Of a DNA stretch of 64,000 bases, positions 32,600 to 40,751 are shown in pieces. Source of the stretch: Amycolatopsis thermalba (lineage in GTDB: Bacteria; Actinomycetota; Actinomycetes; Mycobacteriales; Pseudonocardiaceae). Below the pieces are notes generated by a model. That model searched no databases, had not been told where the DNA came from, and saw only the letters and a list, made by a program, of their open reading frames with translations. A program made the position numbers and the translations under genes. Position 1 is the stretch's first letter; every line of letters starts with the position of its first letter. Location: positions 62,001-126,000 of the forward strand of contig NZ_PQHW01000002.1 of assembly GCF_003385215.1 (NCBI RefSeq), written 5' to 3'.

Positions 32600-33535
32600 C
32601 TACCTGCCCGGGCTCGACGGGGGCGCGGCGGGCGGGGCCGCCTTGCGGATGCTGCCCGTGACCGGCGCGAGGCCGCTGTTGTCCGCCAGCTTGGCGCCGA
32701 CCTTGCAGTTCACCAGGGTCGACCCGGCGTCCCAGCTCTCCTGCTCCCGGATGTCCCAGGTGAGGATCAGCTTCTGCGCGGCGAGGTCGACCTGGCCCGC
32801 GTAGTCCTGGACCGCCTTGTTGCACTCGGTGTCCAGCCAGATCTTCTGGTCGTTCTGCGACGGGTAGCCGTTCGGGAACTTCGTCTTCAGGTCCAGCGTG
32901 GCGACGATCTCGTAGGAGTGCGGCTGCGCGCAGTCGATCGGGTTGCCGACCGTCTTGTCCACCAGCGCGAGGCACGTGCCCGGTTCCCACACCGCCGACT
33001 GCGACTGGCCGGCCGCGTTGCCGACGATCGGCTCCAGCTTGCCGCCGGGCGCGGCCCACTGCAGCACGCAGCGCATCTCGCGGTCACCGTCCGCCCATTC
33101 GTCGTTGCCCGGCCGCAGCGCGCTGACCGTGAACCGGCCGAACGGGTCCAGCTCCTCGTTCAGGTAGGTCTCCACACCCGCGGTGCAGCGCTCCAGCGCG
33201 ATGTCCCGCCACTGGTCGACGGTCGGCGCCGGCGCGTTCGGCGGGTACTTGTCGCCGATGTTCACCACGCCGGTCACCTCGTACAGGTGCGGCTGGGTGC
33301 ACGGCACGATGTGGATGTCCGACACGTCCGGCATCGTCCAGGTGACGCAGCTGCCGGGCGGCGCGGCGAACGCGGCCTTCGCCTCGGGGGACTCCTCGAC
33401 CTCGCCGCCGCCGCTGACGGCGCCTCCCCACGAGAACGCGACGCTCAGCGACAACGCCAGGATGGCGCCCAGAAACACACCCGCCATCACCAAGCGGGTG
33501 CGCAGCGTGGTCTTTTCCACTCCATCTCCGAGCAT
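32600..33535 (-). CDS. Septum formation family membrane protein (two Septum_form domains)
   Basis: 311 residues. One membrane helix (about 14-36) anchors a secreted region with two related Septum_form domains. The first begins PGSCVTWTMPDVSDIHIVPC, the second PGTCLALVDKTVGNPIDC, each followed by QPHxYE. Cysteines are probably disulfide-bonded outside the cell. ATG 33535 and GTG 33520 are both possible starts. It is divergent from a YgiB-like gene. A role in cell envelope or septation is suggested by the family name only. Confidence 0.82.
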   Translation of the reverse strand: MLGDGVEKTTLRTRLVMAGVFLGAILALSLSVAFSWGGAVSGGGEVEESPEAKAAFAAPPGSCVTWTMPDVSDIHIVPCTQPHLYEVTGVVNIGDKYPPNAPAPTVDQWRDIALERCTAGVETYLNEELDPFGRFTVSALRPGNDEWADGDREMRCVLQWAAPGGKLEPIVGNAAGQSQSAVWEPGTCLALVDKTVGNPIDCAQPHSYEIVATLDLKTKFPNGYPSQNDQKIWLDTECNKAVQDYAGQVDLAAQKLILTWDIREQESWDAGSTLVNCKVGAKLADNSGLAPVTGSIRKAAPPAAPPSSPGR

Positions 33536-33584
33536 CGCGTCCCATAATGCCTGCGTCCGCAGGACGAGACACCCCTCGGGTGGT

Positions 33585-33590
33585 TAGGGT
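33585..33590 (+). promoter_or_regulatory. -10 element TAGGGT, leaderless start of the YgiB-like gene
   Basis: TAGGGT ends exactly 7 nt before ATG 33598. The same arrangement occurs at 35902 and 46342. Confidence 0.5.
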
Positions 33591-33597
33591 GAGCGCG

Positions 33598-34212
33598 ATG
33601 ACAGAAGACGGTGCGGGCGGCCAGCGGCCCCCGGAAGAACAGCCACCGCGTGGCTCGATGCGGTTCCAGGACCCGTCGTCGGCCAAACGGCGCGAGCCGA
33701 CGCTGGCCGAGCAACGCGCCCGGCGGCAGGCGCTGGAGGAACAGGCCCGCCAGGAGGCCGCCGCCGAACAGGCGCGCGCCCAGGCGGAGCAGAAGGCCGC
33801 CACCCGCCGCAAGGTGCTGATCGGCAGCGGCGTCACCGTCGGCCTGGTCGCCGTCGTCGCGACCTGGTACATCGCGGGCACCAGTGACGAGGTGAGCGCG
33901 GTCTGCACCGACGGCAACGGCACGGTCCAGCCCGACGAGTACTGCGACGACGACTACATCCGCACCCACGGCGGGTACTACAACCCGGTCGGCGGGTTCT
34001 GGTTCATCCCGCTGCCCGGCGGTGGGTACAGCCAGTACCGCTACAACTACGGCGGCTCCGGCACGGTCGGCCAGCCCGTGCGCGGCGGCACCTACACGGC
34101 GCCGTCCGGCAACACCACGGTCAAGACCCAGTCGGGCAAGACCGTGCAGCGCGGCGGCTTCGGCATCAGCAGCAAGAGCAGCGGCGGCGACGGCAAGAGC
34201 GGGGGGTCCTAG
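33598..34212 (+). CDS. YgiB/DUF1190-like membrane protein
   Basis: 204 residues. A charged coiled-coil-like region (about 28-72, EQRARRQALEEQARQEAAAE) precedes one membrane helix (73-92). A secreted Gly/Tyr-rich domain follows (GGYYNPVGGFWFIPLPGGGY), ending in VQRGGFGISSKSSGG. The terminal RGGFG plus Ser/Gly tail and the glycine-rich domain recall E. coli YgiB/YjfM, which are encoded beside glutathionylspermidine-synthase-like YgiC/YjfC. The same partnership is seen here, because the next gene is such an enzyme. The homology is inferred from tail motif and context. Confidence 0.65.
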   Translation: MTEDGAGGQRPPEEQPPRGSMRFQDPSSAKRREPTLAEQRARRQALEEQARQEAAAEQARAQAEQKAATRRKVLIGSGVTVGLVAVVATWYIAGTSDEVSAVCTDGNGTVQPDEYCDDDYIRTHGGYYNPVGGFWFIPLPGGGYSQYRYNYGGSGTVGQPVRGGTYTAPSGNTTVKTQSGKTVQRGGFGISSKSSGGDGKSGGS

Positions 34213-34213
34213 G

Positions 34214-35380
34214 GTGCGGAGGGGGACCGCCGAGCCGCGGCGGGACTGGCAGCGCATCGTCGAAGAACAGGGGCTCGTGTTCGGCACCCCGGCCCGCTAC
34301 GGCTCCGGGCTGGACCGGCCGTACTGGGACGAGTCGGTGCACTACGTCCTGGAGATGGACGAGGTGCTCAGCCTGGAAGCCGACGTCGAGCTGCTGCACT
34401 CGATGTGCCTGGAAGCCGTCGACAACGTCGTGCTGACCGAGCGCTACCGCGAGTTCGGCATCCCGGAGTGGGTGTGGCCGCACATCGCGGAGTCGTGGAA
34501 GCGCCGCGACCCGCACGTCTACGGCCGCTTCGACCTGCGCTACGACGGCCGCGGCCCGGCGAAGCTGCTGGAGTACAACGCCGACACGCCGACGTCCCTG
34601 CTGGAGGCGTCGGTGCTGCAGTGGCACTGGAAGACCGAGGTCTTCCCGGACGACGACCAGTGGAACTCGGTGCACGAGCGGCTCGTCGAGCGCTGGCAGG
34701 AGATCCGCGGCCAGCTGCCCAGCAACGAGCTGTACTTCACCTGGTCCAGCGCCGACCCCACCGGCGAGGACCACATCACCACCTCCTACCTGCAGGAGAC
34801 CGCGGCCGAGGCCGGCCTGGACACCGTCGGGCTGGCGATCGAGGAGATCGGCTGGGACCCGGTGCTCAAGCGGTTCGTCGACCTCGAAGAGGCGCCGATG
34901 AACACCGTGGTCAAGCTGTACCCGTGGGAGTGGGTGGTGGACGAGGAGTTCGGCCGCTTCGCCGCCGAGTCGCTGCCGCGGACCCTGTGGATCGAGCCGC
35001 TGTGGAAGATGCTGCTCTCCAACAAGACGCTGCTGGCGATCCTGTGGGAGAACTACCCGGGTCACCCGAACCTGCTGCCCGCGTTCGTCGACCAGCCCGG
35101 CATCCTCACCGAGTACGTGCGCAAGCCCAAGCTGGGCCGCGAGGGCGCGAACGTGCAGATCGTGGCGCCCGGCTACGAGACCGAGACCGGCGGCGTCTAC
35201 GGCGCCGAGGGCTACGTCTACCAGGCGTTCGACCCGCTGCCCGAGTTCGACGGGTTCCGCCCGGCGCTGGGCGCGTGGGTGGTCGGCGACACCTCGGCCG
35301 GCCTGGGCATCCGGGAGACGGCCGGCCTGGTCACCGACGACGGTGCCGCGTTCGTCCCACACCGCATCCCGCAATCGTGA
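34214..35380 (+). CDS. Glutathionylspermidine synthase-like ATP-grasp ligase (YgiC/YjfC type)
   Basis: About 388 residues of the GSP_synth ATP-grasp family without the amidase domain of full-length Gsp. Landmarks are YGRFDLRYDGRGPAKLLEYN, ADTPTSLLEASVLQWHW, GEDHITTSYLQETA, KLYPWEWVVDEEFG and KPKLGREGANV. The enzyme is expected to form an amide between a carboxylate and an amine, with ATP cleavage. Homologues beside YgiB and DUF350 have no proven substrate. GTG 34214 starts one base after the YgiB-like stop with a GGGGGG site. Confidence 0.85.
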   Translation: MRRGTAEPRRDWQRIVEEQGLVFGTPARYGSGLDRPYWDESVHYVLEMDEVLSLEADVELLHSMCLEAVDNVVLTERYREFGIPEWVWPHIAESWKRRDPHVYGRFDLRYDGRGPAKLLEYNADTPTSLLEASVLQWHWKTEVFPDDDQWNSVHERLVERWQEIRGQLPSNELYFTWSSADPTGEDHITTSYLQETAAEAGLDTVGLAIEEIGWDPVLKRFVDLEEAPMNTVVKLYPWEWVVDEEFGRFAAESLPRTLWIEPLWKMLLSNKTLLAILWENYPGHPNLLPAFVDQPGILTEYVRKPKLGREGANVQIVAPGYETETGGVYGAEGYVYQAFDPLPEFDGFRPALGAWVVGDTSAGLGIRETAGLVTDDGAAFVPHRIPQS

Positions 35381-35396
35381 TAAACCACCCGAGCAT

Positions 35397-35428
35397 CCAC
35401 ACCATCTGACTGCCACACCATCTGACTG
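35397..35428. repeat. Tandem duplication of 16 bp (CCACACCATCTGACTG)
   Basis: Two perfect adjacent copies, 35397-35412 and 35413-35428, lie in the 57-bp spacer between the ligase and DUF350 genes, immediately before the DUF350 ribosome site. Probably a replication-slippage duplication. Confidence 0.85.
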
Positions 35429-35437
35429 GGAGACCCC

Positions 35438-35890
35438 GTGACCCACACCCTCGCGCTGGCCGAGACGTTCGGTTCCGATCTCGTGCGCGGGATCGGTGCG
35501 ATCCTGCTGTACGGCGTCATCGGGCTGCTGCTGATGCTGGTCGGGTTCTACGCGATCGACTGGACGACCCCCGGCAAGCTGTCCGACCTGGTGCGCCGCG
35601 GCCTGCCGAACGCGGTGATCGTCACGGCGTCCGGGATGCTGTCGATGGCGTTCATCGTGGTGATCGCGATCTTCAACTCGGCCAGCGACCTCACCGAGGG
35701 CCTGATCACCTCGCTGGTCTACGGCCTGCTCGGGATCGTGGTGCAGGTCCTGGCGGTGCGGCTGCTGGAGTGGTCGACCCGGATCGACGTGAAGGGGACC
35801 ATCCAGAGCGAGGTGTTCGCGCCGGCCAGCATCGTGGTCGCGGCCGCGCACCTGGCGCTGGGTCTCGTCGTCGCGGTCTCGATCAGCTGA
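35438..35890 (+). CDS. DUF350 family membrane protein (YjfL-like)
   Basis: 150 residues with four membrane helices in two related hairpins. The first (about 20-42) ends DWTTPGKL; the second pair begins near 103. The arrangement is typical of DUF350. GTG 35438 has GGGAG 5 nt upstream. DUF350 proteins accompany GSP-synthase-like ligases in many bacteria, as here. A transport or membrane-anchoring role is assumed but unproven. Confidence 0.85.
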   Translation: MTHTLALAETFGSDLVRGIGAILLYGVIGLLLMLVGFYAIDWTTPGKLSDLVRRGLPNAVIVTASGMLSMAFIVVIAIFNSASDLTEGLITSLVYGLLGIVVQVLAVRLLEWSTRIDVKGTIQSEVFAPASIVVAAAHLALGLVVAVSIS

Positions 35891-35901
35891 CGCGAAGCCC
35901 C

Positions 35902-35907
35902 TAGGGT
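35902..35907 (+). promoter_or_regulatory. -10 element TAGGGT, leaderless start of the dehalogenase gene
   Basis: TAGGGT ends 7 nt before GTG 35915. This decides the start against an in-frame codon at 35906, inside the promoter. Confidence 0.5.
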
Positions 35908-35914
35908 GGGTGGT

Positions 35915-36820
35915 GTGCGCCTGCTGAGGACTCCCGAAGACCGGTTCACCGACCTCCCCGACTTCGACTACCCACCGCTGTACTGCGACCTGGAGAACGA
36001 GCAGGACGGCATCGTCCGGATCTCCTACGTGGAGGCCGGCCCGTTCGACGGTCCCGTCGTGCTGCTCCTGCACGGCGAGCCGAGCTGGTCGTTCCTCTAC
36101 CGCAAGGTGCTGCCGATCCTGGCCGAGGCCGGGATCAGGGCGATCGCGCCCGACCTGATCGGCTTCGGCCGCTCCGACAAACCGGTCGACGTCGCCGACC
36201 ACACCTACGCGCGGCACGTCGAGTGGATCCGCTCGTTCGCGTTCGACGCCCTCGACCTGCGGAACGTCACGCTGGTCGGCCAGGACTGGGGCGGCCTGAT
36301 CGGGCTGCGGGTCGTCGCCGAGAACCCGGACCGGTTCGCGCGCGTGGTCGCGGCCAACACGCTCCTGCCGACCGGCGACCAGGCGATGCCGGACGAGTGG
36401 CTCGCCTTCCGCAACGCCGTGCAGAAGGCGCCGGTGCTCGACATCGGCCGGTTCGTGCAGTCCGGCTGCCGCACCAAGCTGAGCGACGCGGAACGCGCCG
36501 CCTACGACGCGCCCTTCCCCAACGAGATGTACAAGGCCGGCCCGCGGGCGATGCCCGGACTGGTCCCGACCACACCGGACGACCCGGCGAGCGAGGCGAA
36601 CCGCCGCGCCTGGTCCGTGCTGTCCGAACTGGACACCCCGGTCCTGTGCGCGTTCGGGGACAGCGACCCCATCACCGGCCCGGCGGCCGCGGTCCTGCAA
36701 CGCGAGCTGAAGGGCGCGGCCGGTCAGGACCACCGGACGCTGGAGAACGCGGGCCACTTCCTGCAGGAGGACCAGGGCGAGGAGCTGGGCCGCATCATCG
36801 CCCGGTTCGTGCGGGGCTGA
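35915..36820 (+). CDS. Haloalkane dehalogenase (DhmA/DmbB-like alpha/beta hydrolase)
   Basis: 301 residues. It hydrolyses carbon-halogen bonds, giving an alcohol and halide. The nucleophile is Asp124 in VGQDWGG, with the neighbouring halide-binding Trp125. The oxyanion segment is HGEPSW (53-58). The catalytic acid is probably Asp251 in FGDSDPITG and the base His281 in NAGHFL. The N-terminus RLLRTPEDRFTDLPDF is typical of the subfamily that includes mycobacterial DhmA. The real substrate may not be halogenated. A strong hairpin follows. Confidence 0.9.
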   Translation: MRLLRTPEDRFTDLPDFDYPPLYCDLENEQDGIVRISYVEAGPFDGPVVLLLHGEPSWSFLYRKVLPILAEAGIRAIAPDLIGFGRSDKPVDVADHTYARHVEWIRSFAFDALDLRNVTLVGQDWGGLIGLRVVAENPDRFARVVAANTLLPTGDQAMPDEWLAFRNAVQKAPVLDIGRFVQSGCRTKLSDAERAAYDAPFPNEMYKAGPRAMPGLVPTTPDDPASEANRRAWSVLSELDTPVLCAFGDSDPITGPAAAVLQRELKGAAGQDHRTLENAGHFLQEDQGEELGRIIARFVRG

Positions 36821-36893
36821 CCGGCACGGGGTTCAGCGCCGCGAGGTCAACCCCGGTGAACAGCTCGGCTCGCGCGCGTTCCCGTAGCGGAAG

Positions 36894-36928
36894 CCCCGGT
36901 GCCGCGCACGGGATGCGCGGCACCGGGG
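36894..36928. terminator. Bidirectional terminator hairpin
   Basis: A 14-bp perfect stem (CCCCGGTGCCGCGC 36894-36907 with its complement at 36915-36928) and a 7-nt loop. It lies between the convergent dehalogenase and YsnF-like genes. Confidence 0.75.
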
Positions 36929-36941
36929 AACCCAGCCCGGG

Positions 36942-37688
36942 TCAGCGGTTCTTGCGCCGCTTGGTGTCGTCCTCCATCTCGATGCGCTCCTTGCGCACCT
37001 GGCCGGACACGGTCTCCTCGTCACGCACGGTTTCCTTGGCCAGCCGCACCTTCTCCACCGGCACGGTCTCCTTCTCGACCTTCGGCCGCTCCTCGTGCAG
37101 GGTGATCTCCTGCTCCTCGTCGGCGATGCGCGCGCCGGTGCGGTCGCCGTCGGTGATCGGCTCGCGTTCCAGCCGGACCTCCTCGTGCGTCACCGGCACC
37201 TTGACCTGCTGCTCCTCGGTGACGGTGTACTTGCGCAGCCGGACCCGGCCGGTCTCGACGCGCTCGGTGCCGACGTTGAGCCGCTCCTCCGAGCGGGTCA
37301 TCGACTCACCCGCCGTGCCGCGCTTGCCCGGCTGCGGCCGGGTGCGGCCGCCGCGGTTCTCCTGGCTGCCGCGCGGCGCCGGCATGTCGTAGAAGCGGTA
37401 CAGCTCGGCGGATTCCTGTTCGGACAGGTGCCGGTCACCGTCGGTCTGCGGCGCCTCGGACACCTTTTCCTTGGTGACGCGCACGTGCAGGCCGTCCCGG
37501 TCCATCGTGGCGCCCTGGAGCGGCACGAAGCTCTCCTTGTGCCCGAACATCCCGGTGCGGACAGTGACCCACTCCGGTTCCTGCGTGTCGTCGGCGACGT
37601 AGACCGTGCCGACCTTCCCGATCTTGCGGCCGTGCGAGTCCACCACCGCGTTTTCCATGAGCTCTTCCGGTCGCATGGTGCCAGTCAT
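36942..37688 (-). CDS. PRC-barrel plus YsnF/AvaK (DUF2382) stress-type protein
   Basis: 248 residues. A PRC-barrel domain (about 8-75, VDSHGRKIGKVGTVYVADD) is joined by a basic Gly/Arg/Pro linker to a DUF2382 domain (about 128-235). The latter is a run of alternating charged beta strands (EERLNVGTERVETGRVRLRK; EEVRLEREPI; EEQEITLHEERP). Soluble and very charged. Relatives are associated with general stress and desiccation responses. ATG 37688 has AAGGAG 6 nt upstream. Confidence 0.88.
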   Translation of the reverse strand: MTGTMRPEELMENAVVDSHGRKIGKVGTVYVADDTQEPEWVTVRTGMFGHKESFVPLQGATMDRDGLHVRVTKEKVSEAPQTDGDRHLSEQESAELYRFYDMPAPRGSQENRGGRTRPQPGKRGTAGESMTRSEERLNVGTERVETGRVRLRKYTVTEEQQVKVPVTHEEVRLEREPITDGDRTGARIADEEQEITLHEERPKVEKETVPVEKVRLAKETVRDEETVSGQVRKERIEMEDDTKRRKNR

Positions 37689-37770
37689 GGCTTGCTCCTT
37701 CCCCGTTGTCGAGCCGTCATGGGTGTAGACGGCTCGGTGGGGGTGCGAAACTGACACCATCGGGGATCAC

Positions 37771-37959
37771 TCACGTGAGGGTCCCCCGCACGTCGGTGGC
37801 CGCCACTTCGACGACCTGCAGTAGAGCGTCCAGTGTGGACAGGTCATCCGGATCGAGGCGACCGCGGATCCTGGACAGGATTTCGTTCCCGGCGGCGGTT
37901 CCGGCCGCGAGGGCCCGATGCCCCGCCGGGGTGACCGATCGCGCGGCCAGGCCGAGTTC
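37771..37959 (-). pseudogene. C-terminal remnant of a MarR family regulator
   Basis: Sixty-two codons ending in TGA include LGLAARSVTPAGHRALAAGT and LDPDDLSTLDALLQVVEV. This is the wing and C-terminal dimerisation helix pattern of MarR proteins. The helix-turn-helix part is missing: the frame meets unrelated sequence at about 37960. It occupies most of the 37689-38017 gap, which contains no intact gene. Confidence 0.5.
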
Positions 37960-37964
37960 CTCCG

Positions 37965-38021
37965 CTGGTCGCCCTCGACCTGGCCCGCCGCCTCCGCGAC
38001 GAGACGGCGCGGCTGCTCTAG
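37965..38021 (+). pseudogene. Possible C-terminal scrap of a second lost gene
   Basis: Eighteen codons (LVALDLARRLRDETARLL) end in a TAG that shares CTAG with the serS stop. The helix-like sequence starts where the MarR remnant ends. Together they suggest a deletion that joined the tails of two convergent genes. Too short to identify. Confidence 0.25.
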
Positions 38022-39307
38022 GCCGTGCTGCCGTCCGGGTTGATGACCGCGAACCCGGTGTAGGGCACCAGCGCCTCGGGGATCCGGATCGAGCCGTCGG
38101 CCTGCTGGTTGTTCTCCACCACCGCCACCAGCGTCCGCCCGATCGGCAGCCCGGACGCGTTCAGCGTCGCGATCTGCGCCCGCTTGCCGTCCTTGCCCTT
38201 GCCGCGGATGTTCGCCCGCCGGGCCTGGAACGTGCCGGTGTCCGACGCGCTCGAAATCTCCCGGTAGGTGCCCTGGCTGGGCAGCCACACCTCGACGTCG
38301 AAGGTGATCTGCGCGGAGAACCCGGTGTCCCCGGCCGCGAGCTTGATCACCCGGTACGGCAGGCCGAGCTTCCGCAGCGGCGCCTCGGCGTGCGACAGGA
38401 TCTCGTCCAGCGCCTCGCGCGAACGCTCCTCCTCGACGAACTGCACCAGCTCGACCTTCGAGAACTCGTGCTGCCGGATCAGCCCGCGGGTGTCCTTGCC
38501 GTACGAGCCGGCCTCCGAGCGGAAGCACGGGGTGTGCGCGGTGTAGCGCAGCGGCAGGTCCTCCAGCTGCAGGATCTCGCCCGCGTGCAGGTTGACCAGC
38601 GGCACCTCGGCGGTCGGGATGAGGAACAGCTCCCGGTCGGCCACGCCGGTGCGGAACAGGTCCTCCTCGAACTTCGGCAGCTGACCGGTGCCGGTCATCG
38701 TCTGCCGGGTGACCAGCGCGGGCAGGCTGAACTCGGTGTAGCCGTGCTCGCCGGTGTGCACGTCGAGGAAGAACTGCGCCAGCGCGCGCTGCAGACGCGA
38801 TCCGGCGCCCTTGAACACCGCGAACCGCGGGCCGGACAGCTTGGTCGCGCGGCCCAGGTCGAGGATGCCGGCGCGCTCGCCGAGGTCCACGTGGTCCAGC
38901 GGCGCGAAGTCGAACTCCGGTGGCGTGCCGACGCGGCGCACCTCTTCGGCGAATTCCTCGGTCGCGCCGTCCGGGATCTCGTCGAGCGGGATGTTCGGGA
39001 TGCCGAGCAGGAACTCGTGCAGCTCCGCCTCGACCTCCCGCTGCTCCTCCTCGAGCCGGGTGATCCGGTTCTTCAGCTCGCGGGCGCGCTCGCGCAGCTC
39101 GGTGACGTCCTCACCGCGCTTGGCGGCGGCGCCGACCTCGGCCGCGGCCTTCTTCGACTCGGCCCGCGCCTGGTCGCCCTCGCTGATGACGGAGGACCGC
39201 CTGCTCACCAGCTTGCCCAGGTGGTCGGTGTCGAGCACATACCCGCGGCGGCGCAGCTTGGCGGCCGCGTCCACCTCGGGGTCGAGCAGCTGGCGGGGGT
39301 CGTGCAT
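38018..39307 (-). CDS. serS: Seryl-tRNA synthetase
   Basis: A 429-residue class II synthetase that charges tRNA-Ser (and tRNA-Sec where present). The N-terminal long coiled-coil arm is residues 30-100 (ELRERARELKNRITRLEEEQ). Class II motif 2 is CFRSEAGSYGKDTRGLIRQH and motif 3 lies near ADGSIRIPEALVPY. ATG 39307 gives the standard start MHDPRQLLDP and has GGAG 5 nt upstream. The open frame to 39436 is not coding. Confidence 0.97.
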   Translation of the reverse strand: MHDPRQLLDPEVDAAAKLRRRGYVLDTDHLGKLVSRRSSVISEGDQARAESKKAAAEVGAAAKRGEDVTELRERARELKNRITRLEEEQREVEAELHEFLLGIPNIPLDEIPDGATEEFAEEVRRVGTPPEFDFAPLDHVDLGERAGILDLGRATKLSGPRFAVFKGAGSRLQRALAQFFLDVHTGEHGYTEFSLPALVTRQTMTGTGQLPKFEEDLFRTGVADRELFLIPTAEVPLVNLHAGEILQLEDLPLRYTAHTPCFRSEAGSYGKDTRGLIRQHEFSKVELVQFVEEERSREALDEILSHAEAPLRKLGLPYRVIKLAAGDTGFSAQITFDVEVWLPSQGTYREISSASDTGTFQARRANIRGKGKDGKRAQIATLNASGLPIGRTLVAVVENNQQADGSIRIPEALVPYTGFAVINPDGSTA

Positions 39308-39374
39308 CAGTACTCCAGGTACGAGCCGGTACGGATGCGCTCCAGCGTAACGAGCCCGACCAGCGGGTTTCGCC

Positions 39375-40118
39375 CTACCCGGTCGGCAGCCGGGCCGGCG
39401 CCCCCAGGTCCCACCCGACGGGCACGCCGGCGGCACGCAGAGCCGACCACATGGTCACCTGGTTCGCGGTCAGCACGGGGATGCCCAGGCGCTGCCGCAG
39501 CGGCTCGATCACGTCGTAGGTGGGCACGTTCGTGCAGCTCACGAACAACGCGTCGGCGCCGGTGGTGTCCAGTTCGGCGACCGCGGCGAGCACGTGGGTG
39601 TAGGTCGTCTTCCAGATCTCGCCGAGCATGCCGAGCCCGACGCTCGCGGTGGTGGTGATCCCGTACTCGGCGAGGAACGACACCAGCCGGTCCGTCACCG
39701 CGTCCACGTAGGGCGTGACGACGGCGACCCGGCGCGCGCCCAGCGTCTCCAGCGCGCTCACCATCGCGCCGGAGGTGGTGATCGCGCGCGGCGCGCCGGC
39801 GTCGAGCATCGCTGCGACCAGCGCGGCCTCACCCGCGGCGCCACCGACGAAGCTGCCGGACGTGCACGAGTAGGCGACGACCTCGGGTTCCGGGACGAGC
39901 AGGTCGGTGGTGGCGCGGCGGACGCCGTGCGGGTTGGCCAGCGCCTCGGCGAGCTGCACGGTCACCGGCTCGGGCAGGTAGGGCAGGCGCGTGGTGTGCA
40001 GGCACGCGTGGTCGGGCACCCAGCGCCACAGCTCGCGGTCGAGGGCGAAGTCGAACGGCGCGACCACACCGATCCCGGTCTGGACCGGCAGGGTGATCTC
40101 GAACGGATCGGCTGTCAT
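39375..40118 (-). CDS. Maleate isomerase / Asp-Glu racemase family protein
   Basis: 247 residues. Two cysteine motifs, AYSCTSGSF (about residue 83) and FVSCTNVPTYD (about 195), are the paired catalytic cysteines of the Asp/Glu racemase superfamily. The pattern resembles maleate cis-trans isomerases and arylmalonate decarboxylases more than amino-acid racemases. ATG 40118 has GAGAGGGGAA upstream, and a TAGCCT box lies near 40155. The substrate is unknown. Confidence 0.8.
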   Translation of the reverse strand: MTADPFEITLPVQTGIGVVAPFDFALDRELWRWVPDHACLHTTRLPYLPEPVTVQLAEALANPHGVRRATTDLLVPEPEVVAYSCTSGSFVGGAAGEAALVAAMLDAGAPRAITTSGAMVSALETLGARRVAVVTPYVDAVTDRLVSFLAEYGITTTASVGLGMLGEIWKTTYTHVLAAVAELDTTGADALFVSCTNVPTYDVIEPLRQRLGIPVLTANQVTMWSALRAAGVPVGWDLGAPARLPTG

Positions 40119-40226
40119 CGCGGCGTTCCCCTCTCCCGGCAGCGGTGGCCAGGCTAGGTTCGGCGTGGGAAAACCGATGACGCCGCGAGTTACCGAGCGG
40201 TTAAACCTGCGCAGGGGAGGCTTTCA

Positions 40227-40751
40227 GTGAGGTGGCGGATCGCCGCGGTGGTGGCCGCGGCCGGCCTGGCCGGTGCGTGCACGACCACGGTCAGCGGGAC
40301 ACCGCAGCCGGCTCCCGGGCGGATCACGGTGGCGCCGGCCAGCTCGACCGACCCGTGCACGCTGCTGACCACCGACGAGGCCGCCGAGCTGGGGCTCGGT
40401 CCGGGCACCCCGATCCCCGCGCAGCCCAGGCAACGGGTGCCGCCGGGCTGCGACTGGCGGTCGCTGGACCCGGACGCGGGCCTCGACGACTCGCTGCAGG
40501 CCTACTACGGCACCGACCAGACGATGGAGGAGTACTTCGCCGCGCAGCCGGTCGGCGAGAAGCAGCTGGGCGGCATCACCTGGCAGCACTACTCCTCGAT
40601 CATGGGCGACTGGCTGTGCAACCTGGCCGTGAAGCTCGGCGAGACGGAGTTCGTGGTGATCACGGGCCAGAACCTGGGCGACGAGACCAAGTCCTGCGTG
40701 GTGGCCGAGCGCGCGGCGCCGGTGGTCGCCAAGCACCTGCCGCAGCGCTAG
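40227..40751 (+). CDS. DUF3558 lipoprotein
   Basis: 174 residues. The lipoprotein signal (MRWRIAAVVAAAGLAGAC) has its Cys at residue 18, and the TTTVSGTPQP opening of the mature protein is typical of DUF3558. The domain continues with DPCTLLTTDEAAELGL and PPGCDWRS, then CNLAVKLGETEFVVI; its cysteines are likely disulfide-bonded. It is exported and anchored; the family function is unknown. GTG 40227 follows GGGGAGG by 6 nt. It shares its stop CTAG with the convergent gene. Confidence 0.88.
   Translation: MRWRIAAVVAAAGLAGACTTTVSGTPQPAPGRITVAPASSTDPCTLLTTDEAAELGLGPGTPIPAQPRQRVPPGCDWRSLDPDAGLDDSLQAYYGTDQTMEEYFAAQPVGEKQLGGITWQHYSSIMGDWLCNLAVKLGETEFVVITGQNLGDETKSCVVAERAAPVVAKHLPQR

Noticed and set aside
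37689-38017. tRNA-Ser or other RNA gene beside serS
   Set aside because: No cloverleaf or TTCGA-type T-arm could be traced. The stretch is explained by protein-gene remnants.
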